DNA of 7,611 bases. Origin: JAKAVK01 sp964419095. Its GTDB lineage: Archaea > Micrarchaeota > Micrarchaeia > Micrarchaeales > CABMGC01. The stretch lies in the NCBI GenBank assembly GCA_964419095.1, contig CAYQOG010000035.1:1-7611 (forward strand), given 5' to 3'. The position numbers and the translations under genes are program-made. This document shows positions 1-6,096 of the stretch, piece after piece (positions within the stretch are counted from its first letter, which is position 1; each line of letters begins with the position of its first letter). The notes below the pieces were generated by a model. That model ran no database searches. It was not told where the DNA came from and saw only the letters and a list, made by a program, of their open reading frames with translations.

Positions 1-1
1 A

Positions 2-1198
2 TTGAGAAATGAGAGCAGCAAATGGGTCAGGGAGCTAGACAAGCATCTCCAAAAATGTCCTGTATGCGAACGCGAACTCGACGACGAGATGCGGGAGAGA
101 CTTTTAGGCAACAAGGAGAGTTCGATAAAGAAACTCGATCAGATGATCAAGGAGATAACGGCAAAGACGGAAAAGGCCAAAGACGAAAACGAGAAATTAA
201 CCGAATCGCTGAGCAGGCTCAAAATAATAGACGAGAAGCTAAAGTCATACGGTGATCCCGATTCTTCAATTGCAAAGCTTGAGGAATCGGTCAAGAAAGA
301 GAGTGTAAGCGTTGAAAAGCTGAAGACGCTTGGCGATGCGGCAAACGAGACTCTTTCAAAGAGGAATGGCGAACTTCTCGAACTTACATCAAAGATGGAT
401 GCCATTTCAAGAAGGGCGCGATACATTGGGCAGAAGGACGAGATAGCAAAACGACTTGAGTTGACTGAGAAGGAACGCAATTCAATAAAGGCAGACCAGT
501 CAAAGCTTGACGATGTGCAGAAAAAGCTAACGGAGATTGTGTCCGAAGCCAGCAAACTCTCTGCCAATGTGACCTCTTATGCACGATATGAGAGCGACAA
601 GAAGGCGCAGATAAAGGACAAGAAGATCGAGATAGAGAAGATCAACGCCCTCTATGAGGACGTGAAGAAGAAGCGCGGAGTTACGGAGAATCTTATGCGG
701 TTCAAAGTCTCGCTGCAGGAAACCCAGGCTGTACTGAGGACAAAGCTTATCGACTCAATAAACAGCATAATGCAGGAGGTATGGCCGGATCTCTATCCAT
801 ACGGCGACTACACAAGCGTCATGATCGATGCGACTGCGGAAGATTATGTTCTCAAGGTAAAAACGAAGAGCGGCCCTACTGCGGACGGATGGCAGGAAGT
901 CGAGGCGATAGCGAGCGGCGGGGAGAGAAGCATAGCCTGCCTTGCAATGAGAATCGCATTCTCACTGGTGCTCTCCCCTAACCTGAGATGGCTTATACTT
1001 GACGAGCCTACGCACAACATAGACCAGCAGGGATTGGAGCGCTTCATCAAGATGTTCAACGAAGTTCTGCCGCGAATCGTGGACCAGATCTTCATAATAA
1101 CGCACGACCCTATACTAAAGCAGGCATACAACTCGAAAGTATACATGCTAAACAGGAATAAGGACGAAGACAGGGAGACCGTGGTAGAAGAAGTCTGA
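2..1198 (+). CDS. rad50: DNA double-strand break repair ATPase Rad50, C-terminal half (5' partial)
   Basis: This is the C-terminal half of Rad50, the SMC-like ATPase that works with Mre11 to tether and process DNA double-strand breaks. The gene runs in from the left edge, so the N-terminal Walker A lobe and first coiled-coil arm are missing. In the visible 398 residues, CPVC at 19-22 is the zinc hook that dimerises two Rad50 molecules. A long Lys/Glu-rich heptad-like coiled coil follows at about 35-235. The C-terminal ATPase lobe has the ABC signature SGGERS at 305-310, Walker B with D-loop (LILDEPTHNID, about 331-341) and the H-loop ITHDP with His368. About 376 residues follow the hook, near the length of the second half of other archaeal Rad50 proteins, so the 3' end is intact. 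The stop is 7 bases from the convergent ftsZ stop. mre11 would be expected upstream, outside the window. Identification is firm; the true start is not visible. Confidence 0.95.
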   Translation: MRNESSKWVRELDKHLQKCPVCERELDDEMRERLLGNKESSIKKLDQMIKEITAKTEKAKDENEKLTESLSRLKIIDEKLKSYGDPDSSIAKLEESVKKESVSVEKLKTLGDAANETLSKRNGELLELTSKMDAISRRARYIGQKDEIAKRLELTEKERNSIKADQSKLDDVQKKLTEIVSEASKLSANVTSYARYESDKKAQIKDKKIEIEKINALYEDVKKKRGVTENLMRFKVSLQETQAVLRTKLIDSINSIMQEVWPDLYPYGDYTSVMIDATAEDYVLKVKTKSGPTADGWQEVEAIASGGERSIACLAMRIAFSLVLSPNLRWLILDEPTHNIDQQGLERFIKMFNEVLPRIVDQIFIITHDPILKQAYNSKVYMLNRNKDEDRETVVEEV

Positions 1199-1205
1199 TG
1201 GCTCT

Positions 1206-2252
1206 TCAGATGCTTGGAAGGCCAAGGTCCGATGGCTGGTCATCCCCCCTTGCAACGAGCGAGCTTCCTGAGACTCCTGTGAATATAGCTATTACCTCTA
1301 CTTTTCCGCTGTATGTAGGGTCAAGTCTTGCTCCCCATATAACGTTCGCATTTGGTGCAGCTGTTTCAGTGAGCATCGATCCTATCTGATTTGCCTCTCC
1401 AAGGGTCATGTCAGGGCCTCCTGTTATATGGAGAAGTATCCCCGAAGCGTTTGAATAGTCCACGTCAAGCAGCTTGTTCTTCAGTGTGCTCTTTACCACG
1501 TCCTCGACCTTGTTGCCTCCCTGCCCGAAGCCGACGCTTATCATCGCAAGACCTCCTGAAGCCATTATGGTCCTCACGTCAGCGAAGTCCGTGTTTATGA
1601 GGCTTGGCTGCGTTATCGCCTCAGTTATCCCTCGAACTGCCTTTGCTGTTATCTCGTCTGCGAGCATGAAGGTCTTCTCTATAGGCAGGTTAGGATAGAG
1701 CTGGACGAGCTTCTGGTTGTCTATCACTATGAGCGTATCTATGTTCTTCCTGAGCCTCTCTATCCCCTTTCTTGCAGTTTCAAGCCTTACTCTCTCGAGC
1801 GAGAACGGTATCGTGACAATGCCTACCACTATTGCGCCGCTGTCCTTTATGACGCGGGCAACTATCGGCGCAGCGCCTGTGCCTGTTCCTCCTCCCATGC
1901 CTGCCGTCAGGAATGCAAGGTTTGTATCCCTTACGAGGACCTCTATCTCGTTTCTTGAGAGCTCGGCTGCCTTTTCCCCGACTTCAGGATAGCCTCCCGC
2001 TCCCATTCCATGTGTTATTGACCTTCCGAGCATGAGCTTCTGTATGTTCGGGTTGAGCATCCCGAGCTGCTTTCCATCGGTATTGAATGCGAAGAGCGCA
2101 GCGCCCTTTATGTCCATGGTGCTGAGCCTGTGTACGGTGTTGTTTCCGCCCCCTCCCACGCCTACTACCGCTATTCTTGGTTTAAATAGTTCCGCTTCCT
2201 CTCTCAGTGCCTTGTTCTCCGCAATATTCTGCTCGTACATACCGAATGCCAT
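1206..2252 (-). CDS. ftsZ: Cell division GTPase FtsZ
   Basis: FtsZ is the tubulin-like GTPase that polymerises at mid-cell and organises the division ring. The 348-residue protein has the nucleotide-binding loop GVGGGGNN at 31-38, the tubulin signature GGGTGTG at 120-126, the FSLER segment near 150-154, and the T7 synergy loop NTDFADVRTIM at 220-230. Asp222 and Asp225 there match the acidic residues that trigger GTP hydrolysis across the subunit interface. A charged N-terminal extension of about 25 residues precedes the GTPase fold. The C-terminus ends in DLGLPSI, which resembles the GIPxI ending of euryarchaeal FtsZ1 and may bind a membrane anchor such as SepF. The ATG at 2252 is supported by a TATA-like box at 2285-2293 and a weak AGGG site 7 bases upstream; Met5 is an alternative start. 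The gene is head to head with polX. All catalytic elements look intact. FtsZ1 versus FtsZ2 cannot be settled by eye. Confidence 0.96.
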   Translation of the reverse strand: MAFGMYEQNIAENKALREEAELFKPRIAVVGVGGGGNNTVHRLSTMDIKGAALFAFNTDGKQLGMLNPNIQKLMLGRSITHGMGAGGYPEVGEKAAELSRNEIEVLVRDTNLAFLTAGMGGGTGTGAAPIVARVIKDSGAIVVGIVTIPFSLERVRLETARKGIERLRKNIDTLIVIDNQKLVQLYPNLPIEKTFMLADEITAKAVRGITEAITQPSLINTDFADVRTIMASGGLAMISVGFGQGGNKVEDVVKSTLKNKLLDVDYSNASGILLHITGGPDMTLGEANQIGSMLTETAAPNANVIWGARLDPTYSGKVEVIAIFTGVSGSSLVARGDDQPSDLGLPSI

Positions 2253-2284
2253 AAAATCGCCCTGCCTCTATTTCGAGTATAATC

Positions 2285-2293
2285 ATTATATAT
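2285..2293 (-). promoter_or_regulatory. Probable TATA box of ftsZ
   Basis: On the minus strand this reads ATATATAAT, a good match to an archaeal TATA box. Its centre lies about 37 bases before the ftsZ ATG. With the usual spacing of about 25 bases from TATA to transcript start, this predicts a leader of roughly 10-15 bases, just enough for the AGGG site at 2260-2263. The call rests on position and composition only. Confidence 0.5.
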
Positions 2294-2338
2294 CTTTCTA
2301 AGAGGAGACGGCAATTCCACAACAAAGGGAAAAGGCCT

Positions 2339-2354
2339 CGAAAACCTTAATTAT
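2339..2354 (+). promoter_or_regulatory. Probable BRE/TATA element of polX (leaderless)
   Basis: CGAAAACC followed by TTAATTAT resembles a TFB-recognition element joined to a TATA box. The TATA-like part (2347-2354) is centred about 25-26 bases before the A of the polX ATG at 2376. That is the archaeal TATA-to-transcription-start distance, so the transcript would begin at or next to the start codon. No Shine-Dalgarno-like purine run is visible in the 20 bases before the ATG, which agrees with a leaderless message. This is inference from spacing. Confidence 0.5.
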
Positions 2355-2375
2355 CCTGTCCACCCTACTATTTTC

Positions 2376-4103
2376 ATGTACAACCAGAAGATCTCGATCA
2401 TCTTTTCCGAGATAGCCGACATGCTTGCGCTCGATACAAAGGCTGACAGGAAGTTCGAGGTTCTTGCTTATAGGAAGGCTGCCCAGACAATAGAGAGTTT
2501 GCAGGAAGATGTTGCGGACTTGTACAAAAGGACAGGGCTGGAAGGGCTGATGGAGCTGCCAGGCATAGGGAAAAGCACCGCAGGAGCGATAAAGGAATAC
2601 ATGGAAACGGGGAAGATGGCAAAGTATGATGATCTGAAGAAAAGATACCCTATCGATTTCACCAATCTTACGAAGATCCAGGGAATAGGGGCGAAAAGCA
2701 TCTTCAGGCTTTACGAAAAGCTTGGAGTAAGGAACGTGGCTGACCTGAAAGTGGCAGTCGAGAAGCACAAGATTCGTGAACTGGAGGGATTCGGCGAGAG
2801 AAGCGAAGAGGAGATGGCTAAAGGCATCGCACAATTCGAGGCAAGCAAGGGAAGGATGCTCCTTGGAACCGCGCTTCCAGAAGCAGAGGCCATAGCAAAG
2901 GCGCTTGAGAAGTCAGGACTTGTTGAAAAAGTGATAGTCGCCGGCTCGACACGCAGGATGAGGGAAACTGTTGGCGACCTTGACATACTTGTCACTGCAA
3001 AGAAGAGCGATCCTGTGATGGCCTTCTTCACAAAGCTTCCTCAGGTCGAGAGGATTATAGGCACGGGCCCTACAAAGGCCACAGTGCTGCTAAGCATAGG
3101 ACTTACCTGCGACCTTCGTGTCGTCGAGGACAAGAGCTTCGGCGCAGCTCTCCAATACTTCACCGGAAACAAGGAGCACAACGTGAAGATGCGTGAAATC
3201 GCGATAAAGAGGGGATTGAAGCTGAATGAATACGGACTCTTCGACAAAAAAAATAAGAGCGTTGCAGGTAGAACTGAGGAAGAGATATACAACAAGCTTG
3301 GAATGGATCTCATGCCTCCGGAGATGAGGGAAGACAGGGGAGAGATAGACCTTGCAATTGCACAAAAACTGCCAAAACTCATCCAAATAAGCGACATCAA
3401 AGGCGATTTCCATGTGCATACAAACCAGAGCGACGGAGACAATTCAATATCCGAAATGGCAGATGCAGCAAAGAAGCTCGGAAGGAGCTACATAGGCATC
3501 AGCGACCACTCGAAGAATGAGAGGATAGCAAACGGCATGAATGACAAGCAGTTTGAGAAGCATCTCGATGCGCTTGAAAAGTTCCAGGGGATGCGCGACG
3601 ACATAAGAATCCTAAAAAGCGCTGAGATAGACATACTGAAAGACGGGAGCCTTGATCTAAGCAACAAGACAATGGACAGGATGGATTACACTCTTGCTAG
3701 CATACATACGAACCTGGCAATGACAAGGGAGGAGATGACAAAGCGCGTCATAAAGGCATTCGAGAGCGGTTACGTAAGCATATGGGCCCATCCGACTGAT
3801 AGGATAATAGGAAGCCGTTCACCGATAAACGTTGATCTTGACAAGGTATTTGAATCGGCAAAGAAGAATAACGTGGTGATGGAGATAGACGCTCTACCCG
3901 ACAGGCTTGATCTCAATGACGAGAACATAATAAAGGCGAAGAAGTACGGACTCAAGTTCTCAGTAGACACGGATTCGCACAGTACATCGAACTTCGAGCT
4001 TCTTAGGTACGGGATAGGCACGGCTAGAAGAGGCTGGCTAACAAAGGATGACGTGATAAACGCCCTGTCTTGCGATCAGGCGCTGAAATTCTTCAAGAAG
4101 TAA
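2376..4103 (+). CDS. polX: Family X DNA polymerase with PHP domain (PolX)
   Basis: PolX is a small repair polymerase that fills short gaps, as in base excision repair or end joining, and in prokaryotes carries a metal-dependent PHP nuclease. The 575-residue protein is full length for bacterial/archaeal PolX. The N-terminal part has helix-hairpin-helix DNA-binding motifs at about 61-75 (LPGIGKS), 101-116 (IQGIGAKS) and 136-150. The nucleotidyltransferase palm shows GSTRR at 190-194, catalytic Asp201 and Asp203 in GDLDIL, and a third likely catalytic Asp246 in CDLRVV. The PHP domain begins near 340 with DFHVH (His346, His348), followed by Asp353, DHS at 377-379, Glu417, SIHTN with His444, AHPTDR with His472, and DTDSH with Asp531/His535. 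These match the metal ligands of active PHP domains, so both polymerase and 3'-5' exonuclease or phosphoesterase activity are expected. The ATG at 2376 fits the promoter spacing. The gene faces away from ftsZ and ends 12 bases from the gdh stop. Confidence 0.95.
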   Translation: MYNQKISIIFSEIADMLALDTKADRKFEVLAYRKAAQTIESLQEDVADLYKRTGLEGLMELPGIGKSTAGAIKEYMETGKMAKYDDLKKRYPIDFTNLTKIQGIGAKSIFRLYEKLGVRNVADLKVAVEKHKIRELEGFGERSEEEMAKGIAQFEASKGRMLLGTALPEAEAIAKALEKSGLVEKVIVAGSTRRMRETVGDLDILVTAKKSDPVMAFFTKLPQVERIIGTGPTKATVLLSIGLTCDLRVVEDKSFGAALQYFTGNKEHNVKMREIAIKRGLKLNEYGLFDKKNKSVAGRTEEEIYNKLGMDLMPPEMREDRGEIDLAIAQKLPKLIQISDIKGDFHVHTNQSDGDNSISEMADAAKKLGRSYIGISDHSKNERIANGMNDKQFEKHLDALEKFQGMRDDIRILKSAEIDILKDGSLDLSNKTMDRMDYTLASIHTNLAMTREEMTKRVIKAFESGYVSIWAHPTDRIIGSRSPINVDLDKVFESAKKNNVVMEIDALPDRLDLNDENIIKAKKYGLKFSVDTDSHSTSNFELLRYGIGTARRGWLTKDDVINALSCDQALKFFKK

Positions 4104-4115
4104 AAATGCTACCGT

Positions 4116-5384
4116 CTAGTACCATCCGCGGGCCTTCATTGCCTTTGCAACTCTGTCCACTGCGACTATGTATGCGGCTTCTCTCGGAGTTATCTTCTTC
4201 CCTTTCTTCTTGTAGTCCTGCTGCATCCTTATTACTTCGCTGAAAGAGTTGGTTATTATCGTGTCGAGCTTCTTGTAGACGTCATCCTCTGTCCAGTAGT
4301 AGCCGTCTATGTTCTGAACCCACTCGAAATACGAGACGATTACTCCACCTGAGTTTACAAGGAAGTCCGGCATGTCGATTATGCCCTTCTCGAAGAGTAT
4401 CTTGTCCGCTTCAGGAGTTACCGGACCATTTGCAAGCTCAAGAACCACTTTTGCCTTTATCTTGTCCGCATTCTGCTTTGTTATCTGGTTCTCTATCGCC
4501 GCAGGTATCAAGATATCTACGTCAAGTTCGAGCAATTCCTCGTTGCTTATCTTCTGGCCTGACTTGTAATTGTCAACGCTGCCTGTCTTGCCCTTTATTG
4601 CGGAGAGTTTGTCGTAGTCAAGTCCTTTTGGGTCGTATATCCCTCCCTGCGAGTCTGTTATTGCAACTACTTTCGCCTTAGATAACTTTGTAGCTATTTC
4701 GAAAGCGAACTTTCCAGCATTTCCGAATCCCTGAATGGCTATCTTCGATTTCTTCAGGTCCATCTTTGCGAGCTTTGCTGTTTCCCTGAGAACGTACATC
4801 CCTCCCATTGCAGTGGAATCGAATCTTCCTTGCGAGCCTCCCAACTCTACAGGCTTTCCTGTTATCGTCCCTGGAGCATCATGTCCTATTACTTCCTCAT
4901 ACTCATCGAGCATCCACGCCATTATCTGCGGAGTGGTATAGACATCAGGAGCGGGCACGTCTATCTTAGGCCCTATCAGCTTGCTTATCGCGCGTATGTA
5001 GCCTCTTGAGAGGTTTTCCAATTCAGCTGCGTTCATGCTCTTGGTGTCGCAGATGACTCCTCCCTTCGCACCGCCGAAAGGTATGTTGGCCAGGGAGCAC
5101 TTCCATGTCATCCATGCAGACAAGGCCTTGACAGTATTGAGGTTCTCTTGAGGATGGAACCTTATGCCTCCCTTGCCAGGGCCTCTTGCATCGTTGTAGA
5201 GAACTCTGAACCCGGTGAATACCTTTGTCTTTCCTTCTCGCATCTTCACTGGTATGTTTACTATGACGATCCTCTTAGGCTCGCGGAGTATCGCATGGGC
5301 CTCCTTATCGAGCTTCATCAGTTCTGCGGCTGCATCAAGCTGTATCTGCGAGATCTTGAACGGGTCCAATTCTTCGTTAGCCAT
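4116..5384 (-). CDS. gdhA: Glutamate dehydrogenase (Glu/Leu/Phe/Val dehydrogenase family)
   Basis: This enzyme catalyses reversible NAD(P)-dependent oxidative deamination of glutamate to 2-oxoglutarate and ammonia, joining carbon and nitrogen metabolism in the cytoplasm. From the ATG at 5384 it is 422 residues, typical for archaeal hexameric GDH. In numbering that includes the TTG codon just upstream (subtract one for the ATG start), GPGKGGIRFHP at 69-79 holds a substrate-binding Lys72. IPFGGAKGG at 102-110 holds the catalytic Lys108, and APDV at 146-149 holds the catalytic Asp148. The Rossmann loop GFGNAG is at 220-225, with Ala where Val is common. NSGGVIVSYFEW near 345-356 supplies the conserved Ser352 that favours glutamate. 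Cofactor preference cannot be read safely. A TTG at 5387 is an alternative start, but ATG is preferred. The upstream HTH stop is 4 bases away and no ribosome binding site is obvious, suggesting translational coupling. Confidence 0.94.
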   Translation of the reverse strand: MANEELDPFKISQIQLDAAAELMKLDKEAHAILREPKRIVIVNIPVKMREGKTKVFTGFRVLYNDARGPGKGGIRFHPQENLNTVKALSAWMTWKCSLANIPFGGAKGGVICDTKSMNAAELENLSRGYIRAISKLIGPKIDVPAPDVYTTPQIMAWMLDEYEEVIGHDAPGTITGKPVELGGSQGRFDSTAMGGMYVLRETAKLAKMDLKKSKIAIQGFGNAGKFAFEIATKLSKAKVVAITDSQGGIYDPKGLDYDKLSAIKGKTGSVDNYKSGQKISNEELLELDVDILIPAAIENQITKQNADKIKAKVVLELANGPVTPEADKILFEKGIIDMPDFLVNSGGVIVSYFEWVQNIDGYYWTEDDVYKKLDTIITNSFSEVIRMQQDYKKKGKKITPREAAYIVAVDRVAKAMKARGWY

Positions 5385-5388
5385 CAAA

Positions 5389-5700
5389 TCACTGGTTAAG
5401 CGTAAATACTCCCTCGCAGAACCTCTCTATCCTCCTGTTCACTTCGTCTGGGTTCCTGCTCTTCATTATCTCCTTTACGAAATGGGTGTGGGCTATCTGC
5501 TTAGCTACCTCTGCCTTTGCCTTTGCGACCGCCGGTGAATATTTCATGTTTATGTACTTGCTCACGGCTACCTGCGTCATGCCGAGTCTCTTTGCGATCT
5601 CCTGCTGCCTGAGTTTGTACCTGCTGCTCATCGCCTCAGCAAGGTATGCCCTGACAGCCGGTATCATTTCACTGGTTATGGTTCTGCATTCCGGCTCCAT
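5389..5700 (-). CDS. Small HTH transcriptional regulator (COG2522-like)
   Basis: This is a 103-residue predicted DNA-binding protein. A helix-turn-helix lies at about 31-50 (RQQEIAKRLGMTQVAVSKYI), where the Thr-Gln-Val-Ala-Val-Ser-Lys segment is the recognition helix. The opening around PECRTITSEMIPAVRAYLAE and the HTH resemble the archaeal family of about 100-residue XRE-type regulators grouped as COG2522; this is from memory of the family pattern. The C-terminal 40 residues are helical and charged and may dimerise. Its stop lies 4 bases before the gdh ATG on the same strand, so the two genes form an operon. It is therefore the best candidate for local control of glutamate dehydrogenase or of its own promoter. 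The ATG at 5700 has a weak GTGAG site at 5709-5713 and a TATA box further upstream. Target and ligand are unknown. Confidence 0.85.
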   Translation of the reverse strand: MEPECRTITSEMIPAVRAYLAEAMSSRYKLRQQEIAKRLGMTQVAVSKYINMKYSPAVAKAKAEVAKQIAHTHFVKEIMKSRNPDEVNRRIERFCEGVFTLNQ

Positions 5701-5733
5701 TGTAATCGACTCACAAAAGTATTTTGCTCAAAC

Positions 5734-5746
5734 ATATATTAATATT
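5734..5746 (-). promoter_or_regulatory. Probable TATA box of the HTH-gdh operon, with palindrome
   Basis: This AT-only run lies about 35-45 bases before the HTH gene ATG, the position expected for an archaeal TATA box with a leader of about 10-15 bases. Bases 5736-5745 form a perfect 10-base palindrome, ATATTAATAT. A palindrome over the TATA box is a plausible autoregulatory operator for the dimeric HTH protein encoded just downstream, since occupancy would block TBP. AT-rich palindromes arise easily by chance, so the operator reading is weak; the TATA call is stronger. Confidence 0.45.
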
Positions 5747-5778
5747 CCATGCCACTGCGCAAATATCAGCGAATAGGG

Positions 5779-5811
5779 ATATGATGGGTATATATAGAGG
5801 TATTATCATAT
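5779..5811. repeat. 7-base inverted repeat flanking the eS26 TATA box
   Basis: ATATGAT at 5779-5785 and its exact reverse complement ATCATAT at 5805-5811 lie on either side of the TATA box, with a 19-base spacer. Half-sites spaced about two and a half helical turns apart, centre to centre, could serve as an operator for a dimeric or tetrameric regulator such as the divergently encoded HTH protein. Chance cannot be excluded in AT-rich DNA. Confidence 0.3.
5789..5796 (+). promoter_or_regulatory. Probable TATA box of the eS26 operon
   Basis: TATATATA is centred about 53 bases before the eS26 ATG, predicting transcription from about position 5818 and a leader of about 28 bases that includes the GGTG ribosome binding site at 5837-5840. 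It is back to back with the TATA box of the HTH-gdh operon; the two boxes are about 50 bases apart, so regulation of one promoter could affect the other. Confidence 0.5.
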
Positions 5812-5845
5812 TGAATTCAGAATTAAGGCCTACAATGGTGTTTTG

Positions 5846-6076
5846 ATGAGAGGAAGAGAGCCGCCAGTGCGTTGCGACAACTGCGGCAGAATGGTGCCTA
5901 GGGGCAAGGCGGTAAGCGAGGAGAAGAGAATTAACCTTGGCACTGACGCGAACGAAGGAAACATAAGATTTTTCACTTCGAGGAAAGTCTACTACTGCAT
6001 AAGCTGCGCAAAGCACAGGGGAATATTCGAGAAGTTGAAGCAGAAGGCACAGCGTGAAGCGGAAAGGGGATATTAA
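5846..6076 (+). CDS. rps26e: Small ribosomal subunit protein eS26
   Basis: eS26 is a zinc-binding protein of the small ribosomal subunit, located near the mRNA exit channel and the 3' end of 16S/18S rRNA. The 76-residue product has the family's four zinc cysteines: Cys10 and Cys13 in VRCDNCGRMVPRGKAV, and Cys51 and Cys54 in YYCISCAKHRGIF. These align with the two CxxC pairs of eukaryotic and crenarchaeal eS26, and the KVYYCISCAKH segment is close to the eukaryotic HYCVSCAIH. It is shorter than the usual 95-115 residues: the basic N-terminal lead before the first CxxC is only 9 residues and the C-terminal tail is short. ATG at 5846 is preferred over the in-frame TTG at 5843 because GGTG at 5837-5840 sits 5 bases before it. 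It is the first gene of an operon with the membrane protein 20 bases downstream. The family call is firm; function is inferred from the family. Confidence 0.88.
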   Translation: MRGREPPVRCDNCGRMVPRGKAVSEEKRINLGTDANEGNIRFFTSRKVYYCISCAKHRGIFEKLKQKAQREAERGY

Positions 6077-6087
6077 AATAGCAATGC

Positions 6088-6091
6088 GGTG
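6088..6091 (+). promoter_or_regulatory. GGTG ribosome binding site that decides a TTG start
   Basis: GGTG lies 5 bases before the TTG at 6097, the same motif and spacing as before the eS26 ATG. An in-frame TAG at 6079-6081 rules out starts further upstream. The ATG at 6084 is out of frame and hits a stop after seven codons. The site therefore favours TTG at 6097 over the next in-frame ATG at residue 26. Confidence 0.55.
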
Positions 6092-6096
6092 GGGAT

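Noticed and set aside
139..567. 142-codon minus-strand frame rich in Ser and Phe
   Set aside because: It is the antisense of the Lys/Glu-rich Rad50 coiled coil, whose GAR/AAR codons read as Phe/Ser/Leu on the other strand.
2331..2351. Possible small hairpin (AAGG/CCTT) upstream of polX
   Set aside because: The stem is only four bases and overlaps the proposed BRE/TATA element; it is too weak to call.
2298..2834. 178-codon open frame on the minus strand
   Set aside because: It lies opposite the conserved helix-hairpin-helix part of polX and crosses the polX promoter; its product looks like no known protein and is most simply a shadow of the real gene.
3041..3442. 133-codon minus-strand frame within polX
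   Set aside because: It is antisense to the conserved palm and PHP start of polX and has a Ser/Leu-rich shadow composition.
5711..6016. 101-codon open frame on the minus strand over the divergent promoter and eS26
   Set aside because: It covers both TATA boxes and the antisense of the recognisable eS26 gene, so it is a chance frame.
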